From positions 2,666,001 to 2,730,000 of the forward strand of contig NZ_CP019706.1 in the NCBI RefSeq assembly GCF_002101395.1: a stretch of DNA of 64,000 nt. Reading direction: 5' to 3'. The notes under the pieces were generated by a model. That model searched no databases and was not told the origin of the DNA. It saw only the letters and a list, made by a program, of their open reading frames with translations. This DNA is from Pantoea alhagi (lineage in GTDB: Bacteria; Pseudomonadota; Gammaproteobacteria; Enterobacterales; Enterobacteriaceae). This document shows, piece after piece, positions 62,876-64,000 of this stretch. Position numbers and translations under genes: made by a program. How positions within the stretch are numbered: position 1 is the first letter of the stretch; each line of letters opens with the position of its first letter.

Positions 62876-64000
62876 TTATGCGATCAGCTGCTCCATGATG
62901 CGTTGATACATACGGCTCAGCAGCTGCAAATCGGATGCCTTCACGCACTCATTGATTTTATGAATGGTGGCGTTAACCGGCCCCAGCTCCACTACCTGAG
63001 CGCCCATGCGGGCAATAAAACGCCCATCGGACGTACCGCCGGTAGTCTGTAGCTCAGGCCTGGTTTCAGTATAGTGTTCAACTGCATTGATTACCGCATC
63101 CACCAGCTGGCCGCGAGTGGTCAGGAACGGTTGTCCGGAGAGTTTCCATTCAAGGGAATAGCGCAACTGATGGCGATCCAGCAGGTCGGCAACGCGCTGG
63201 CGAATATCTGCATCGGTCAGTTCGGTGCTGAAGCGGAAGTTAAATTGCACAAACAGCTCGCCGGGGATCACGTTATTGCTGCCGGTTCCGGCCTGGACGT
63301 TGGCAATCTGCATACTGGTTGGCGGGAAAAATTCGTTGCCCCGATCCCATTCGGTGGCGACAAGTTCATTCAGCGCGGGCAGGGCGCGATGTACCGGATT
63401 ATCCGCCAGATGGGGATAGGCAACGTGTCCCTGTACGCCATGAATGGTCAGGTTAGCGGTTATCGAGCCGCGACGGCCGTTTTTCACCACGTCGCCCACC
63501 TGGACCGTACTGGAGGGCTCGCCAACCAGACAGTAATCCAGGCGCTCATTACGCGCCATCAGGTGTTCAACCACCTTTACCGTCCCGTGGGTAGCGTTGG
63601 CTTCCTCATCGGAGGTGATCAGAAACGCCAGACGCCCGCGATGATGAGGGTGGGCGGCGACAAAACGCTCCGCAGCCACCACCATGGCCGCCAGCGAGCC
63701 TTTCATATCGGCAGCGCCGCGACCAAACAGCATGCCGTCGCGAATAGTGGGCTCAAACGGCGGATTGATCCAACGGCTGGTATCACCGGGCGGCACCACA
63801 TCAGTATGACCGGCAAAAGCCAGCGTTTCGCCCTGACCGCGCCAGGCCCAGAAATTCTGCGTATCGGCAATATTGATGGGTTCAACGGTGAAGCCAATGG
63901 CCTGCAGACGCTCAATCATTAGCGCCTGGCATCCGGCATCATCAGGACTCAGCGAAGGGCGACGAATAAGCTGCTGCGCCAGCTCAATAACCGGACAAAA
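62876..64000 (-). CDS. dapE: Succinyl-diaminopimelate desuccinylase (lacks only its first codon or so)
   Basis: Runs off the right edge; the frame is open to base 64000, where the sequence corresponds to residue 2 of E. coli DapE. M20 family metallopeptidase with zinc ligands in FAGHTDVVPPGD, GRGAADMKGS and TSDEEAN. Converts N-succinyl-LL-diaminopimelate to LL-diaminopimelate and succinate in lysine and cell-wall synthesis. Upstream gene of ypfN. Confidence 0.98.
   Translation of the reverse strand, partial: FCPVIELAQQLIRRPSLSPDDAGCQALMIERLQAIGFTVEPINIADTQNFWAWRGQGETLAFAGHTDVVPPGDTSRWINPPFEPTIRDGMLFGRGAADMKGSLAAMVVAAERFVAAHPHHRGRLAFLITSDEEANATHGTVKVVEHLMARNERLDYCLVGEPSSTVQVGDVVKNGRRGSITANLTIHGVQGHVAYPHLADNPVHRALPALNELVATEWDRGNEFFPPTSMQIANVQAGTGSNNVIPGELFVQFNFRFSTELTDADIRQRVADLLDRHQLRYSLEWKLSGQPFLTTRGQLVDAVINAVEHYTETRPELQTTGGTSDGRFIARMGAQVVELGPVNATIHKINECVKASDLQLLSRMYQRIMEQLIA

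Noticed and set aside
1..64000. CRISPR arrays, tRNA or rRNA genes, insertion sequences
   Set aside because: No regularly spaced repeats, cloverleaf-like genes, rRNA segments or transposase genes were recognised.

Overview
The window reads as chromosomal DNA of an enterobacterium, most likely Erwiniaceae (Pantoea/Mixta/Erwinia-like). The protein sequences are close to Escherichia coli homologues. The gene backbone follows the E. coli block xseA-guaBA-yfgGF-ppx/ppk-purNM-upp-uraA-hda-bepA-perM-bcp-gcvR-dapA-bamC-purC-ypfJ-tmcA-ypfH-ypfN-dapE, and several accessory inserts split it. The genus is an inference. No rRNA, tRNA, CRISPR array, prophage or intact insertion sequence was seen.

Layout. 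1-8.5 kb: the 3' end of a PQQ glucose dehydrogenase (gcd), a protealysin/emfourin protease-inhibitor pair, a LacI-type regulator divergent from an MFS permease and a GH31 glycosidase, then xseA. 8.6-11.8 kb: guaBA with its PurR/-10 region. 11.8-29.6 kb is a large accessory block between guaA and yfgG: a tryptophanase gene with a complete tnaC leader peptide (tnaCA, no tnaB), a LysR/MFS divergent pair, a glycosyltransferase/amylo-1,6-glucosidase pair, a full histidine-utilisation locus (hutIG-hutC and hutUH-hutT, with HutC-type operators), and mgtE. 29.7-36.6 kb: yfgG, yfgF (behind a near-perfect FNR box), tehB, ppx, ppk. 36.7-41.3 kb: a Pseudomonas-type pstCAB set with large periplasmic domains and no pstS or phoU. 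41.4-45.2 kb: purMN, upp-uraA. 45.3-47.7 kb: a three-gene insert (GNAT, PAS-LuxR regulator, NCS1 permease). 48.1-50.2 kb: hda (with a CTG start) and bepA. 50.3-53.7 kb: another insert with a long AT-rich non-coding stretch, a 46-codon ORF, an exported DsrE-like protein and a diguanylate cyclase. 53.8-64 kb: perM, bcp, gcvR, dapA, bamC, purC, ypfJ, tmcA, ypfH, ypfN and dapE (running off the end).

How the genes work together. Purine synthesis (guaBA, purMN, purC, each with a PurR-like box) and pyrimidine salvage (upp-uraA, whose initial transcript carries a T-run as in the UTP-sensitive E. coli promoter) dominate the backbone. Polyphosphate turnover (ppk/ppx) sits beside a high-affinity-type phosphate ABC transporter. 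The accessory genes are mainly catabolic: histidine, tryptophan, an alpha-glucoside of unknown identity, and a nucleobase-like substrate. Two c-di-GMP proteins are present: a cyclase with intact GGEEF and RxxD motifs, and the YfgF phosphodiesterase, whose usual metal-binding DD pair reads DN.

No clearly new large system was found. The most informative items are small: the tnaC leader ending in UAG, the hda CTG start, the DN change in YfgF, the GNAT/PAS-LuxR/NCS1 cassette, and the leader plus 46-codon ORF near 50.9 kb.
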